NCBI GenBank assembly: GCA_963840425.1
Contig: CAWIYZ010000022.1
Location: forward strand, 86,633 to 150,632
DNA: 64,000 bases
Direction: 5' to 3'
Source of the DNA: CADEFX01 sp963840425
GTDB lineage: Bacteria; Pseudomonadota; Alphaproteobacteria; Rhizobiales; Hyphomicrobiaceae
Shown: positions 17,279 through 26,835 of the stretch, piece by piece
How the letters are laid out: each line of letters begins with the position of its first letter
How positions within the stretch are numbered: position 1 is the first letter of the stretch
The notes under the pieces: generated by a model
Told to the model about the DNA's origin: nothing
Database searches by the model: none
The model's input: the letters and a program-made list of their open reading frames with translations, nothing else
Translations under genes and position numbers: made by a program

Positions 17279-18757
17279 TTGACACTATTCACTGATCTCG
17301 GCCTCGCAGCTCCCCTTTTGAGGGCGCTGGAAACCGAAGGCTACGCGCAGCCGACACCTATCCAGATCCAGGCCATCCCAACCGTGCTCGCGGGCCGCGA
17401 CCTGCTCGGCATTGCCCAGACAGGCACCGGTAAGACCGCGGCATTCGCACTGCCGATCCTCCACCGCCTGGCCGCTGATCGCCGCCCGGCCCCGCGTAAG
17501 GGCTGCCGTGTCCTGGTGCTCAGCCCGACTAGAGAGCTGGCGACGCAAATCTCAGAGAGCTTTCGTACCTATGGGCGCAACCTCAACATGAGAGTCGCCG
17601 TCGTGTTCGGCGGCGTTGGCCACCGCCCGCAAGTTCAGGCCCTGGCGCATGGCGTTGACGTGCTGGTTGCGACACCGGGCCGTCTGCTCGATCACGTTGC
17701 TGATCGCAGTGTCTCGCTTGGAACTACGGAGGTTTTCGTTCTCGACGAGGCCGATCAGATGCTCGACCTCGGATTTGTGAAGCCGATCCGGCGCATTGTC
17801 GCCGCCTTGCCCCACAAGCGGCAGAACCTGTTCTTCTCCGCCACCATGCCGCGCGAGATCAGTGCCCTGGCCGGCGAGTTGCTGCGTGATCCAGCCAAGG
17901 TCGCGGTTGCGCCGTCCGCGACCACTGTCGAGCGCGTCACGCAGCGGGTGATCCATGTCGAAAGCAACAAGAAGCGGGCGCTGCTCTCGGAGCTTTTCGC
18001 CGACCAGAAGATCTCTCGCGCGCTCGTCTTCACGCGCACCAAGCGCGGCGCCGATCGGGTCGCGCGTTACCTGGAAACGGCGGGCGTACGGGTTGCCGCC
18101 ATCCACGGCAACAAGAGCCAAGGGCAGCGCGAGCGGGCGCTCGAAGCGTTTCGCAGCGCGCATGTGCGAGCCTTGGTGGCGACCGACATTGCCGCGCGCG
18201 GCATCGACATCGAAGACGTCAGCCACGTCGTCAACTACGAGCTGCCGGACGTGCCGGAAAGCTATGTCCATCGCATCGGCCGCACGGCGCGTGCCGGCGC
18301 CGCCGGCGCGGCCATCTCGCTCTGCGATGCCAGCGAGCGTGACCAGTTGCGTGAGATCGAACGCGTGACCCGTCAGAGGATCCCGGCTGAAGACCGCCGC
18401 AACGATTCCGGCCTGCAGGCCGATACGGCAGCCGGACGGTCGCATGGACGAGGCCATTCGCGTCGCGAGGCGCCGCGCAATGGCTCACGCGAGCATCGCG
18501 CTCCTTCCGGTGGCTCGCATCGCGGTGGACGACATAGCGATCACGAGCGCTCCGAGCATGTCCCCAATGGGGCGAAGCCGCGCCCGGACAACAATGCGTC
18601 TGCCTCCAGCAACGGTTCCGGTATGGCCGGCATCCGCTTCATGGCAACGCCGATGCATCGCGGCGGCGCTGGCGAAAGCCGCGGTGAACATCGGCACCGC
18701 AATCCGCGACGGAACAAGAAGCCAGAGCGCGGCGCGAGCGCACGTTCCGGGCGCTAA
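17279..18757 (+). CDS. DEAD-box ATP-dependent RNA helicase (RhlE-like)
   Basis: This 492-residue RNA helicase would unwind structured RNA in ribosome assembly or mRNA decay. Motifs occur in order: Q motif (PTPIQIQAIP), Walker A AQTGTGKT (~46-53), PTRELA, TPGR, DEAD (~155-158), SAT, then helicase C domain RALVFTRTK, ATDIAARGID and HRIGRTARAG. The last ~115 residues are a basic Arg/Gly/His/Asn-rich low-complexity tail as in RhlE proteins, used for RNA contact. The start is a TTG (17279), as no ATG or GTG fits in frame. It is followed by a strong terminator. Confidence 0.93.
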   Translation: MTLFTDLGLAAPLLRALETEGYAQPTPIQIQAIPTVLAGRDLLGIAQTGTGKTAAFALPILHRLAADRRPAPRKGCRVLVLSPTRELATQISESFRTYGRNLNMRVAVVFGGVGHRPQVQALAHGVDVLVATPGRLLDHVADRSVSLGTTEVFVLDEADQMLDLGFVKPIRRIVAALPHKRQNLFFSATMPREISALAGELLRDPAKVAVAPSATTVERVTQRVIHVESNKKRALLSELFADQKISRALVFTRTKRGADRVARYLETAGVRVAAIHGNKSQGQRERALEAFRSAHVRALVATDIAARGIDIEDVSHVVNYELPDVPESYVHRIGRTARAGAAGAAISLCDASERDQLREIERVTRQRIPAEDRRNDSGLQADTAAGRSHGRGHSRREAPRNGSREHRAPSGGSHRGGRHSDHERSEHVPNGAKPRPDNNASASSNGSGMAGIRFMATPMHRGGAGESRGEHRHRNPRRNKKPERGASARSGR

Positions 18758-18772
18758 TTCTCAGCAGGAATT

Positions 18773-18803
18773 GGCGAAGCAGCCAGCGTGGCTGCTATTC
18801 GCC
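18773..18803 (+). terminator. Intrinsic terminator-like hairpin after the helicase gene
   Basis: GGCGAAGCAGCCA pairs with TGGCTGC(TA)TTCGCC around a GCG loop, 16 nt after the stop. The stem is long with a 2-nt bulge. Confidence 0.65.
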
Positions 18804-18951
18804 TAACAGGATATGCTCTCAGGTGCGGCTGACGCCGCACGCGGGGCGCCTCATGCGCGCGCCTGACGGCTGATGACTGCGGGACACTTGCGCGCGCCGT
18901 TGTGCGGCGCACGCATTGCTCAACAATGGTCGTGGGCGCCGCACGCCGGAC

Positions 18952-20097
18952 TTATCTGCGGTTGACGCGGGCCCAGTCCATGAACTCCTTGAACAGCCGC
19001 TCCTGGGCGGCCACGGGATCCTTCTCGGTAGTAGACCGCTTGCTCGCAATGAAGCGCTCGAAGCTCGTGCGCAGCGCCGCCGTTTCCGACTTCTCTGCCT
19101 TTTCGGATTTGTCGATCCACTCCTGGGCAGCCGGGAACCGCTGCCAGCCCCGCACCTTGGCGGCCAGATTGACGCTCTTCCAGTTTGGATGACGCGGTGG
19201 CTTCTGGAGATCGTCGAACTTTGTGAACAAGGCATCGACGAACTTGGCGACGCGGTTGTAACGGGCAGTATTACGCGGCCAGTTGAACGAGACGAGCACG
19301 ATGCTGGAGCCGACGGTATCGATGCCAGCGCTGTCCTTGGCCAGCAGGTTCGGGTAGTCCTCGGGCATCACCTTGGCTGGATGGTAGTTCTCCTCCAGCG
19401 CCGGCGTGTAGGGCACAGATAGGAGCTTGAAGCCCAACTCGGCCTTGGCGTTCGAGAAGCCGGGAAGCGGCACAGGACAGGTGCAGACGGTTGCATCGAT
19501 CTCGCCGTTGCGCATCTTCTCGATGGCATCGCCTTGCGGCATGGTGAACTCTTGCACGTCGATGCCGAGCGTCTTGAACACGACCGGCGCGAACAGCGCC
19601 GTCGAACTGCCTTTGGTGTTGAAGCTGACCTTCTTGCCGCGCAGATCCTCGATGGTTTTGTTCTCCGGGCGCGCCAAAATTTGCACGATCTCCGGAAAGA
19701 GCGACGTGATGTAAGACACCTGCTGGTCGAGATTGGGACCGAACTCACCTGATGCCTTGGCATGGTTCAGAGACAGCAGAGTGGTGATGCCGAGGTCGAT
19801 GCCGCGCAGAAAGACCACATCGCGCAAGTTCTGCGCGGCACCTCCACCAAGAACGGGCAGTACCCGAAGATTGTCGCCATCGTTGACGACCACCGAAATG
19901 TCATGCGCGACAACCACCAACGCGGCGCCGATCTGTCCGCCCATCAGATAGACGACGTTCTCGTTCAGCTGCTCGCGATAGCGCTCCCGCTCCGGGCGCG
20001 GCAGTGGGCGCTGCTTGGCCCCAGTCTGGGCAGACGCGATGTCGAAGGTCGCAACAAGGCACGCCAACGCTGTGGCGACGACACATAGAGCCCTCAT
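18952..20097 (-). CDS. TAXI-family TRAP transporter solute-binding protein
   Basis: The product has 381 residues. It begins with a Sec signal peptide (MRALCVVATALACLVATFDIASAQ) and continues as a TAXI (TRAP-associated extracytoplasmic immunogenic) binding protein: NVVYLMGGQIGAALVVVAHDIS, LRVLPVLGGGAAQNLRDVVFLRGIDLGI, and EDLRGKKVSFNTKGSSTALF. TAXI receptors capture small carboxylates for a fused TRAP permease. No permease gene is adjacent. The C-terminal ~90 residues (KSEKAEKSETAALRTSF...) are longer and more charged than the usual family end. It is a single gene on the minus strand, convergent with the helicase. Confidence 0.85.
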   Translation of the reverse strand: MRALCVVATALACLVATFDIASAQTGAKQRPLPRPERERYREQLNENVVYLMGGQIGAALVVVAHDISVVVNDGDNLRVLPVLGGGAAQNLRDVVFLRGIDLGITTLLSLNHAKASGEFGPNLDQQVSYITSLFPEIVQILARPENKTIEDLRGKKVSFNTKGSSTALFAPVVFKTLGIDVQEFTMPQGDAIEKMRNGEIDATVCTCPVPLPGFSNAKAELGFKLLSVPYTPALEENYHPAKVMPEDYPNLLAKDSAGIDTVGSSIVLVSFNWPRNTARYNRVAKFVDALFTKFDDLQKPPRHPNWKSVNLAAKVRGWQRFPAAQEWIDKSEKAEKSETAALRTSFERFIASKRSTTEKDPVAAQERLFKEFMDWARVNRR

Positions 20098-20665
20098 GTG
20101 ATTTCTCCCCCTCTGTCCACGGCGTGGTGTCGGTCGCAGCCTCTCGTTGAGCGTCGAGATGCGTGCGCCGTGCCGCGACTAGCGGTCAGGCTGACTCAGG
20201 AAAGTGCCAGGATTGTGATGATGGCTGATGAAGAATGGAACGACAGGGAGCTTCGAATTAAGGAGGGCAAGCGAAGCGCCCTGTCGATAGACCTGCGTGC
20301 GGGGTTGCAGGTCCCTGGACCGCACGTGCGGGTGTGATGCGGTCCGCGGCAACAACGTTTGTGACTGCCTCTTATTCTTGTGCTGAACACGAAGCGCAAG
20401 GCGAACACTGGATTGGGATCACCGCGGATACACACTCGAGCGCACCGCCATCTCATGGAGCGCAGACTTGGTGTAACGCTATGCCCTCAGGCGGTACACA
20501 ATGGGGCATGCTGTTTTCCTTTCGGCTGATACTGAAATTTCTTCCGACATCGAACGGGACCTCAGCGGGATGCCTGTTCGTCGGTGGCCTCAACAACGGG
20601 GAGGCAGCCGAGTACATACGAGGCTGCGGCTCCGCCAGACAATGGCGAGGCTACTCCGCTATGCG
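20098..20665. other. Intergenic region between the TAXI receptor and aldo/keto reductase genes
   Basis: This stretch has no convincing gene on either strand. It must hold the promoter of the leftward TAXI receptor gene and the 3' end of the leftward aldo/keto reductase transcript. I saw no clear hairpin or repeat. Confidence 0.4.
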
Positions 20666-21682
20666 TCAACCGGGCGTCGGGGCCGCGGCGTCGAGAAGCT
20701 TCTCGGCCTTCAGGTCGGACCAAAGCGCCGCCGGCACGAACTTCGACACGGCCGCGACGTTGCGCCGAACCTCGTCGGGCGCAACCGCACCCAGGACAAG
20801 GGAGGAGACCGCTGGGTGGCCGAGACAGAAATGGATCGCCGCCTCGGGTAGCGAGACGCCGTGGCTCTCACACACGCGGTTGATCTGTTCGACCTTGGCC
20901 ACGATCTGCGGCGGCGCATCGACATAGTTGTACCTGGCGCCCGGGACCGGCCCAGTGGCGAGAATGCCGGAGTTGAACACGCCGCCGAGCATGACGCCGA
21001 CGTTCTTCTGGGCGGCCAGCGGCAGCACCTCGGCGAGAGCAGGCTGCTCCAGCAACGAGTAGCGGCCAGCCAGCAAAAAGCAGTCGAAATCACCCTCCTG
21101 CAGATACTTCGCGGCGTAAACGGGATCGTTGACGCCAATGCCGATGCCCTTGATCACACCTTCGCTGCGCAGTTTCTCGAGTGCGCGATAGGCGCCGGAC
21201 ATGGCTTCCCGATAACGCTTGGGCCCCTCCTCCGGACCATGCGACCAGGCATCTGCATCATGTATGAGGAGGACATCGACCTTGGGCAGCCCGAAGCGCT
21301 GGAGCGATGCCTCGTGCGAGCGCATCGCGGCGTCGTAGCTGTAGTCGTTGACGACATTGAAGGAGAGGCCGCCCACGAAGCGGGTCGTTTTCGTACGTCC
21401 CGTCGGTGCGGGCACCAGCAGGCGGCCGACCTTCGTAGAGAGGACGAGATCCTTCGGCGATTGCCGCCTCAGCGCGGTACCGATCCGATGCTCGGCCATG
21501 CCCTGCCCATAAAGCGGCGCTGCGTCGAACAGGGTAACACCGGATTGGGCAGCAGTCTCTACCGTCGCGATGGCGGTCTGATCATCGAGAACCTTGTAAA
21601 TGTCACCCAGTGGCGCGCTGCCGAACCCGAGCACCGTGACATCGAGGCCCGTACGGCCGAGCTTGCGCTTTGCAATAGCCAT
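20666..21682 (-). CDS. Aldo/keto reductase (aldose dehydrogenase-like)
   Basis: This 338-residue TIM-barrel NAD(P)H oxidoreductase carries the catalytic tetrad: Asp and Tyr in FDAAPLYG, Lys in LSTKVG and His in LIHDAD. The N-terminal RKLGRTGLDVTVLGFGSAPLG and the pattern around GVFNSGILATG resemble D-threo-aldose/L-fucose dehydrogenases and pyridoxal 4-dehydrogenase. It is divergent from a DapA-like aldolase gene and next to a sugar ABC transporter, which favours a role in oxidising an imported sugar. The exact substrate is not determinable. Confidence 0.88.
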   Translation of the reverse strand: MAIAKRKLGRTGLDVTVLGFGSAPLGDIYKVLDDQTAIATVETAAQSGVTLFDAAPLYGQGMAEHRIGTALRRQSPKDLVLSTKVGRLLVPAPTGRTKTTRFVGGLSFNVVNDYSYDAAMRSHEASLQRFGLPKVDVLLIHDADAWSHGPEEGPKRYREAMSGAYRALEKLRSEGVIKGIGIGVNDPVYAAKYLQEGDFDCFLLAGRYSLLEQPALAEVLPLAAQKNVGVMLGGVFNSGILATGPVPGARYNYVDAPPQIVAKVEQINRVCESHGVSLPEAAIHFCLGHPAVSSLVLGAVAPDEVRRNVAAVSKFVPAALWSDLKAEKLLDAAAPTPG

Positions 21683-21816
21683 CGCTGGTTTCCTCGTGTC
21701 CCTTCGTTGAGCTTAACCGCAATCGAGCAAGACAACCTTTACGCCTGATGGGCATGCTAGGTTCGCCACCTGACCGCGCGCAAGCGATCGTTGCAGGAAT
21801 TTTGGAGCCGTCCGCC

Positions 21817-22707
21817 GTGACAACGACCAGATTTGGCTTGAGCTGCGCGCTCGCCACACCGTTCAACACCGCACTGGACATCGATGTGGGCCGGATGGTC
21901 GCGCATGCACGCGACTGCCTCGCACGCGGCTGCGACAGCGTCACGCTGTTCGGCACGACAGGCGAAGGCGCTTCGATCGGGCTATCGGCACGCGGCCGCG
22001 TTCTCGACGCGATGTGTGCGTCTGGCATCGATGCGAGGCGGCAGCTCTTGTCGACGGTCGCCGCGTCGTCGCTGGAGGACGCCGCCGATCAGGCGACGCT
22101 CGCCCTCAAGGCTGGCGTGTGCGGCATATTGCTGACGCCGCCGTTCTACTTCCGCAACGCCGACGACGAGGCGCTCTATGCATGGTTCGGCCACCTGTTC
22201 GACCGGCTCGGAGGGCGGGCACGCGACATGCTCACCTATCATCTGCCGAGCGTTACCGGCATATCCCTGTCGGTGACCTTGATCGACCGGCTGAAGCGTG
22301 CGTTCCCCGGCATCGTCGTTGGCGTCAAGGACAGCTCGGCGACATGGACCTACACCGACGCGTTGCTGCACGCGCATTCCGACCTGATGATTCTCGTGGG
22401 CGATGAGCGCGACCTGGCCCGTGCCGTGCGCGCCGGCGGGTCCGGCGCCATCTCCGGCCTCGCCAATATTGCGCCCGAAATCCTGGTAGGCGCGGCGACA
22501 TTGGGCCGTGACGATGCGCGCATCCGGCCTCTCGTCGACATCATCGTGAGCTATCCGGTGCTGCCCTCGGTCAAAGTCCTGATTGCTCACCACAGGCGCG
22601 ATGCAGCCTGGACACGCATGCGCCCGCCGCTCACCGACCTCGATGCAGCCTCGGCCGCGACGCTGGTGCGCGATGCTGCCAAAGCCCTGGCCATGGAACC
22701 GGCGTGA
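21817..22707 (+). CDS. DapA/NanA-family aldolase (dihydrodipicolinate synthase-like)
   Basis: This 296-residue Schiff-base class I aldolase has the conserved LFGTTGEG pyruvate-binding loop, the catalytic Tyr in YHLPSVTG and the Schiff-base Lys in VGVKDSS (about residue 170). The genuine lysine-pathway DapA is usually closer to consensus and located elsewhere. With the sugar transporter and aldose dehydrogenase beside it, a 2-keto-3-deoxy-sugar-acid aldolase or dehydratase role is more likely. GTG 21817 (MTTTRFGLSCALATPF) matches the family N-terminus; ATGs at 21748 and 21754 would add ~22 residues without homology. It is convergent with the permease gene at 22717. Confidence 0.85.
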   Translation: MTTTRFGLSCALATPFNTALDIDVGRMVAHARDCLARGCDSVTLFGTTGEGASIGLSARGRVLDAMCASGIDARRQLLSTVAASSLEDAADQATLALKAGVCGILLTPPFYFRNADDEALYAWFGHLFDRLGGRARDMLTYHLPSVTGISLSVTLIDRLKRAFPGIVVGVKDSSATWTYTDALLHAHSDLMILVGDERDLARAVRAGGSGAISGLANIAPEILVGAATLGRDDARIRPLVDIIVSYPVLPSVKVLIAHHRRDAAWTRMRPPLTDLDAASAATLVRDAAKALAMEPA

Positions 22708-22716
22708 TCGTGCGGC

Positions 22717-23571
22717 TCAGCCGTCCTTGAGCCCGCCCGTCGAGAGGCCGGCGATGATCTGCCGCTGTGCGATGGCCGTGACCAGCAGCACGGGCAGCGT
22801 CACGAGCAGGGCTGCGGCCGCCAGCGGGCCCCAGGCCAACTGCTCGAAGGTCAGCATGTTGTAGACGGCCGAGGGCAGCGTGCGCGTGTTCTTGCCGCCC
22901 AGCACCACCGAGAAGATGAAGTTGTTCCAGGAGAAGATGAAGGCGAGGATGGCGCCGACCACAATGCCAGGGCGTGCCAGCGGCAGGGCGATGTGCCTGA
23001 AGCTCTGCCACGCGTTGGCGCCGTCCACGCGCGCGGCGTCCTCCAGCTCCTTCGGCACGTTCTCGAAATAGCCGATCATCACCCACACGATGATGGGAAT
23101 GGTGATGACAAGATGGGTAATGACGAGCGCCCAGCTCGTGCCGATGAGCCCGATCATCTGGAACAGCAGGAACAGCGGGATGAGGTAGGAGAGCGCCGGC
23201 GTCATGCGGGCGATGAGGATCAGGATCGCGGTCCTGGCGGCCTTGGCGCGCGCAATGCCGTAGCCGGCGGGAACGCCGACCAGCAGACCGAAGATGACGG
23301 CGCCACCCGTGACCAGCACCGAGTTCCAGAAGTAGAGCAGGATGCGGTTCTTCTCGAACACCTCGACATAGCTCTGCAGCGTGGGTGGGCTCGGAACAAA
23401 CACCGGCGGGTAGGCAATGTTGTCGATCTCGGTCTTGAGCGACAACGACAGCATCCACAAGAACACGAGCACCGCCGGCGATACGAGGAACACGAGTGAC
23501 AGGCCGAGCGCGATCCAGGTCCGCGCCGTCTTGCGGCCCATCACGCCGCCATGCATGGATTGTGACGCCAC
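22717..23571 (-). CDS. Carbohydrate ABC transporter permease (MalG/UgpE type)
   Basis: This 284-residue inner-membrane permease has six predicted helices and the ABC-coupling EAA loop (ELEDAARVDGANAWQSFRHIALPLARPG). It is the last gene of a binding protein-permease-permease operon read leftward, 10 nt after the previous gene. No ATPase gene is adjacent, so the transporter probably shares an ATPase encoded elsewhere. Confidence 0.92.
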   Translation of the reverse strand: MASQSMHGGVMGRKTARTWIALGLSLVFLVSPAVLVFLWMLSLSLKTEIDNIAYPPVFVPSPPTLQSYVEVFEKNRILLYFWNSVLVTGGAVIFGLLVGVPAGYGIARAKAARTAILILIARMTPALSYLIPLFLLFQMIGLIGTSWALVITHLVITIPIIVWVMIGYFENVPKELEDAARVDGANAWQSFRHIALPLARPGIVVGAILAFIFSWNNFIFSVVLGGKNTRTLPSAVYNMLTFEQLAWGPLAAAALLVTLPVLLVTAIAQRQIIAGLSTGGLKDG

Positions 23572-23581
23572 CGCGATCCCC

Positions 23582-24550
23582 TCAGTCCATCCACTTTGTC
23601 TGCTGGCGCAGATAGAGCAGCGCCAGCGACAACGCGATGATGATGACGAAGAAGATGACGACCACAGCCGAGGCGTAGCCGAGGTTGTAGAACTGGAAGG
23701 CCTGCAGATAGAGAAAGTAGTTGAGCGTCTCCGATGCGGTGCCCGGACCGCCTTGCGAGATCACGGCAATCGTATCGAACACTTTCAGGCTGTCGATCGT
23801 GCGAATGACGAGTGCGATCATCACGTAGGGCAGGATCAGGGGCCAGGTGATGTAGCGGAACATCTGCCAGGGCGATGCGCCATCGATCAACGCCGCCTCA
23901 TAGGGATCGCTCGGCAAGCCGGCGAGCCCGCCCAGCACGATGAGCATGACGAGCGGGGTCCAGTGCCAGACCTCCACCAGCACCAACGTGGGGATCACGG
24001 TTGCCGGATCATAAACCCAGGCGAAGGGTGCGATGCCGACCAGCGAGAGCAGGTAGTTCAGAACGCCGAGCTGGGGATGGAACATCATGGTCCAGACCAG
24101 CGCCACCGCAACCGGCGTCGCCATCATCGGCATGACGAACACGGTCCGCAGGATGCCGCGGAACGGGAATTCGCGGTGAAAGACGAGAGCGGCCCAGACA
24201 CCGAGAAATATCGGGATGACGGTCGCCAGCAGCGTGAACCAAAACGTACGCCACACCAATTCCAGAAAGCGCTCGTCGCCGAAGAGCTTGATGTAGTTGT
24301 CGAAGCCGACAAACGCGTGGTCGCCGGTCACCTTCCACTCGTGCGCCGACATCCAAAGCGTGAAAACCCAGGGGAAGACGATCACCAGGGCAATGACAAT
24401 GGTCGCCGGCGCCGCGAACATCCAATACTTGCGCGTGGGATCGAACGCCGCAGCCGTCGCCGGACGATCCACCGAAGCGGCGGCCGCTTGCGGGATCGCG
24501 CTCCCTCCCCCTTGGCCGGGGAGGGAGGATACATTGGGCTCGACGCTCAT
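23582..24550 (-). CDS. Carbohydrate ABC transporter permease (MalF/UgpA type)
   Basis: The product is a 322-residue permease with a ~45-residue cytoplasmic N-terminal extension rich in Gly/Ala, then six helices. The EAA loop DPYEAALIDGASPWQMFRYITWPLILP is present. It pairs with the MalG-type permease downstream and receives substrate from the binding protein 12 nt upstream. The first part of the sequence is low complexity, so the true start could be slightly further in. Confidence 0.92.
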   Translation of the reverse strand: MSVEPNVSSLPGQGGGSAIPQAAAASVDRPATAAAFDPTRKYWMFAAPATIVIALVIVFPWVFTLWMSAHEWKVTGDHAFVGFDNYIKLFGDERFLELVWRTFWFTLLATVIPIFLGVWAALVFHREFPFRGILRTVFVMPMMATPVAVALVWTMMFHPQLGVLNYLLSLVGIAPFAWVYDPATVIPTLVLVEVWHWTPLVMLIVLGGLAGLPSDPYEAALIDGASPWQMFRYITWPLILPYVMIALVIRTIDSLKVFDTIAVISQGGPGTASETLNYFLYLQAFQFYNLGYASAVVVIFFVIIIALSLALLYLRQQTKWMD

Positions 24551-24562
24551 GCGCCGGCCCGC

Positions 24563-25909
24563 CTAGCCCTGCTCGCTCTTCTGCAGCACGGGCTGGAAGG
24601 CTTCCGTCGCCTTTTTCAACTCCGTCGCCGGATCGGCGCCGGAAATCATGTTGGTCAGCGCCACGCCGAACACGTCGCGGAACTCGGTCACCGGGATGAT
24701 GACCGGCAGGCCCGGCCGCCCGACCTTGGCCGATTCCAACACGCAGTCGAACCACTGCTTGCCGAACTTGGAATTGCGCACGACCTCCTCGTTGCCGAAC
24801 GCCGAGTTGCGGGCGGGCGAGCCTGCGCCATTCTTCAGGATGTTGAGCTGGTTCTCCTTGTTGGTGATGTACTGGATGTAATACCAGGCCGCACCTTTCT
24901 TGCTCGACGTGCGCGAGACGCCCAAGCCGTCGCCAAAGATGGCGGAATGCTGCGCCTTCGGCCCCTTGGGAACCACGCCATAGCCGACCTTGCCCACGAC
25001 CTTCGATTTGGCCGGGTCCTCCAGCGGCGTGGCGAAGCCGATGCCGTCGAGCCACATGGCAGCGCGCCCAGTGGCAAAGCTCGTCTGACATTCATTCCAG
25101 TTGAAGCCCACCGTGCCGGGCGGCGCCACCTCGCGATTGAGCCGCTTGTACAGCTCGGCGGCCCAGATCGCCTCGGGGGTATCAGTCAGGAGCTTGCCGT
25201 CCTTGGATACGGTCTCCATGCCCTGGCCGAGCATCCAGCTCGTCCACACGGGAACATTGGCGTTCTTCAAGCCGCGCGAGACGAAGCCATAGACGCCCTT
25301 GCTGGCGTCGGTCAGCTTCTGCGCCGCGGTGAAGACCTCGTCCATAGAGGTCGGATAGGCGACGCCGTTCTGATCGAACAGCTCCTTGTTGTAGTAGAGA
25401 ATCCAATAGTCGACGAATGTCGGAACGGCGTTCTGCTTGCCATCGGCGGCGGTGCAGAAATTGAGCCCGGCCTTGCCGAAGTCATCGAAGGCGAGGTCGG
25501 GCGTCGTCAGCGATCCGTCGGCCAGCATCGGCCGCAGATCCTCGAGCCAGTTGCCCTTCTCCGACAGCCGCTTCTGCACGTGCATGGAGAGATGCGCCAC
25601 ATCGAAGCTCGGCTTGCCGGACGTGAACTCGATCATCGCCTTCTGGCGCTGCTGCTGCTCCGGCACCTGCTCCGACGACACGGTGATCCCGGTGAGCTCC
25701 GTGAATTTCTTCTCGGCCGCCTGCATGAGGTCCGAGCGCGGGTTCTTGACGAGCAGGACATCGATGCTCTGGCCCTTGAAGCGCTGCCAATCGAACTTGG
25801 ATTGGCCGAGCGCGAAGCGGGCAACGAACGGCGCCGGCAAAGTGCCGAGCAGCGCCGTGGCCGCACCGGTCTTCAGGAGGCGGCGTCTGGACGTGCGATA
25901 CTGGGTCAT
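24563..25909 (-). CDS. Extracellular sugar-binding protein with Tat signal
   Basis: This 448-residue family-1 solute-binding protein is the receptor of the ABC transporter encoded just downstream. The N-terminus MTQYRTSRRRLLKTGAATAL is a twin-arginine signal (RRRLLK), so it is exported folded. Typical family-1 segments include VLLVKNPRSDLMQAAEKKFTELTGI, PTFVDYWILYYNKELFDQNG, and WLDGIGFATPLEDP. It is the first gene of the three-gene operon. A carbohydrate ligand follows from the family; the identity is unknown. An upstream gap of ~690 bp presumably holds the operon promoter. Confidence 0.92.
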   Translation of the reverse strand: MTQYRTSRRRLLKTGAATALLGTLPAPFVARFALGQSKFDWQRFKGQSIDVLLVKNPRSDLMQAAEKKFTELTGITVSSEQVPEQQQRQKAMIEFTSGKPSFDVAHLSMHVQKRLSEKGNWLEDLRPMLADGSLTTPDLAFDDFGKAGLNFCTAADGKQNAVPTFVDYWILYYNKELFDQNGVAYPTSMDEVFTAAQKLTDASKGVYGFVSRGLKNANVPVWTSWMLGQGMETVSKDGKLLTDTPEAIWAAELYKRLNREVAPPGTVGFNWNECQTSFATGRAAMWLDGIGFATPLEDPAKSKVVGKVGYGVVPKGPKAQHSAIFGDGLGVSRTSSKKGAAWYYIQYITNKENQLNILKNGAGSPARNSAFGNEEVVRNSKFGKQWFDCVLESAKVGRPGLPVIIPVTEFRDVFGVALTNMISGADPATELKKATEAFQPVLQKSEQG

Positions 25910-26597
25910 GGACGTTTCCTCGCGACTTGTGGTTTGGGCCGTTTGGCTGAACTAGAGCGGCTCTTGGCTGCATCCTCGCTGCTGCCGCGCCGGCAATCAA
26001 GCCATTGCGAGAATGCTGCCCTCGGCTGCCCAATCGGTGCTGTGCGAGGGCTCGCCTGCGTTACGAACACGTCGATTATTCCGCCGCAAGCTTACGGCAT
26101 GACAGTGCGGGTTTTATGGATCGCCCCAATAGCCGCAACCAGCCGCTGCCGCCGATTGCACGATCGCAAGCGCAGCGCACCGCGATTACCCTATCAAGGC
26201 TGCGAACGCCAACCTTACCCGCCGAAGTACATCATCGTTGATCGCATGGTTCATGCCGGAATAGATGCGCTCCGTGACGTCCACGCCAAAGCGCCCGATA
26301 TCGCTCTGTGTGAAAGTGCGTCTCGACTTTTTGGTCGACGGAGCGGACGGCGTTCTGGGATGAACTAAGTAAGCCCGGCGTACTCGCTCGACCAATCCGA
26401 GGCACAAGCAACCGCAGTTTCAGATGATCGGCATGGCCCGGGCGGCGAACGCTGCGCCAGACAGCGCTGCCCTTGGGCTTGAAGCACCTTTCGGGACGCG
26501 ATTTTCATCATCTACCGTGGCAATCCGCCGTAGCAGATGGACTAAAAATCCGTTTTCTCACAGAGGCTTAATCAACTCTCGGCACTTAGGTTGCAAA
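25910..26597. other. Intergenic region before tRNA-Leu
   Basis: No supported gene. A minus-strand open frame at 26186-26407 (ends DVTERIYSGMNHAINDDVLRR) looks faintly protein-like but has no start signal or known family. One TAGAGC half-motif near 25954 recalls the palindromes at 1.6-1.8 kb, but no matching arm was found. Confidence 0.4.
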
Positions 26598-26682
26598 TGG
26601 TGCGGTCGAGAGGACTCGAACCTCCACGCCTTGCGGCGCCAACCCCTCAAGCTGGTGCGTCTACCAATTCCGCCACGACCGC
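26598..26682 (-). tRNA. tRNA-Leu(GAG)
   Basis: On the minus strand a complete 85-nt class II tRNA can be folded. The acceptor stem is GCGGTCG/CGACCGC with encoded CCA. The D-arm contains GGAATTGGTAGACGC. The anticodon stem CCAGC/GTTGG encloses loop TTGAGGG, with anticodon GAG. A long variable arm (CGCCGCAAGGCG) and a T-arm GGAGGTTCGAGTCCTC follow. The long variable arm and anticodon identify leucine. Confidence 0.96.
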
Positions 26683-26835
26683 AAGCCGACGAGCGAAAAT
26701 CGGCGTCTGTCTAGCAGACAGGCCTCGGACAAACAAGAAGCTGTCCAGGGCTCCCAGCCTGGGCATGGCACGGGTCGGAGGCCTTTGCCGGAGAACAGTC
26801 AAAACGCTATAGGAACCGCACAGGGAGAAACCTAG

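Noticed and set aside
25954..26000. Third copy of the TAGAGC palindrome
   Set aside because: Only a CTAGAGCGG half-end is present with no pairing arm within 100 bp.
23417..26368. 983-codon open frame on the plus strand opposite the ABC transporter genes
   Set aside because: It is antisense to three well-recognised ABC transporter genes, and its His/Arg/Glu-rich sequence is the typical shadow of high-GC coding DNA.
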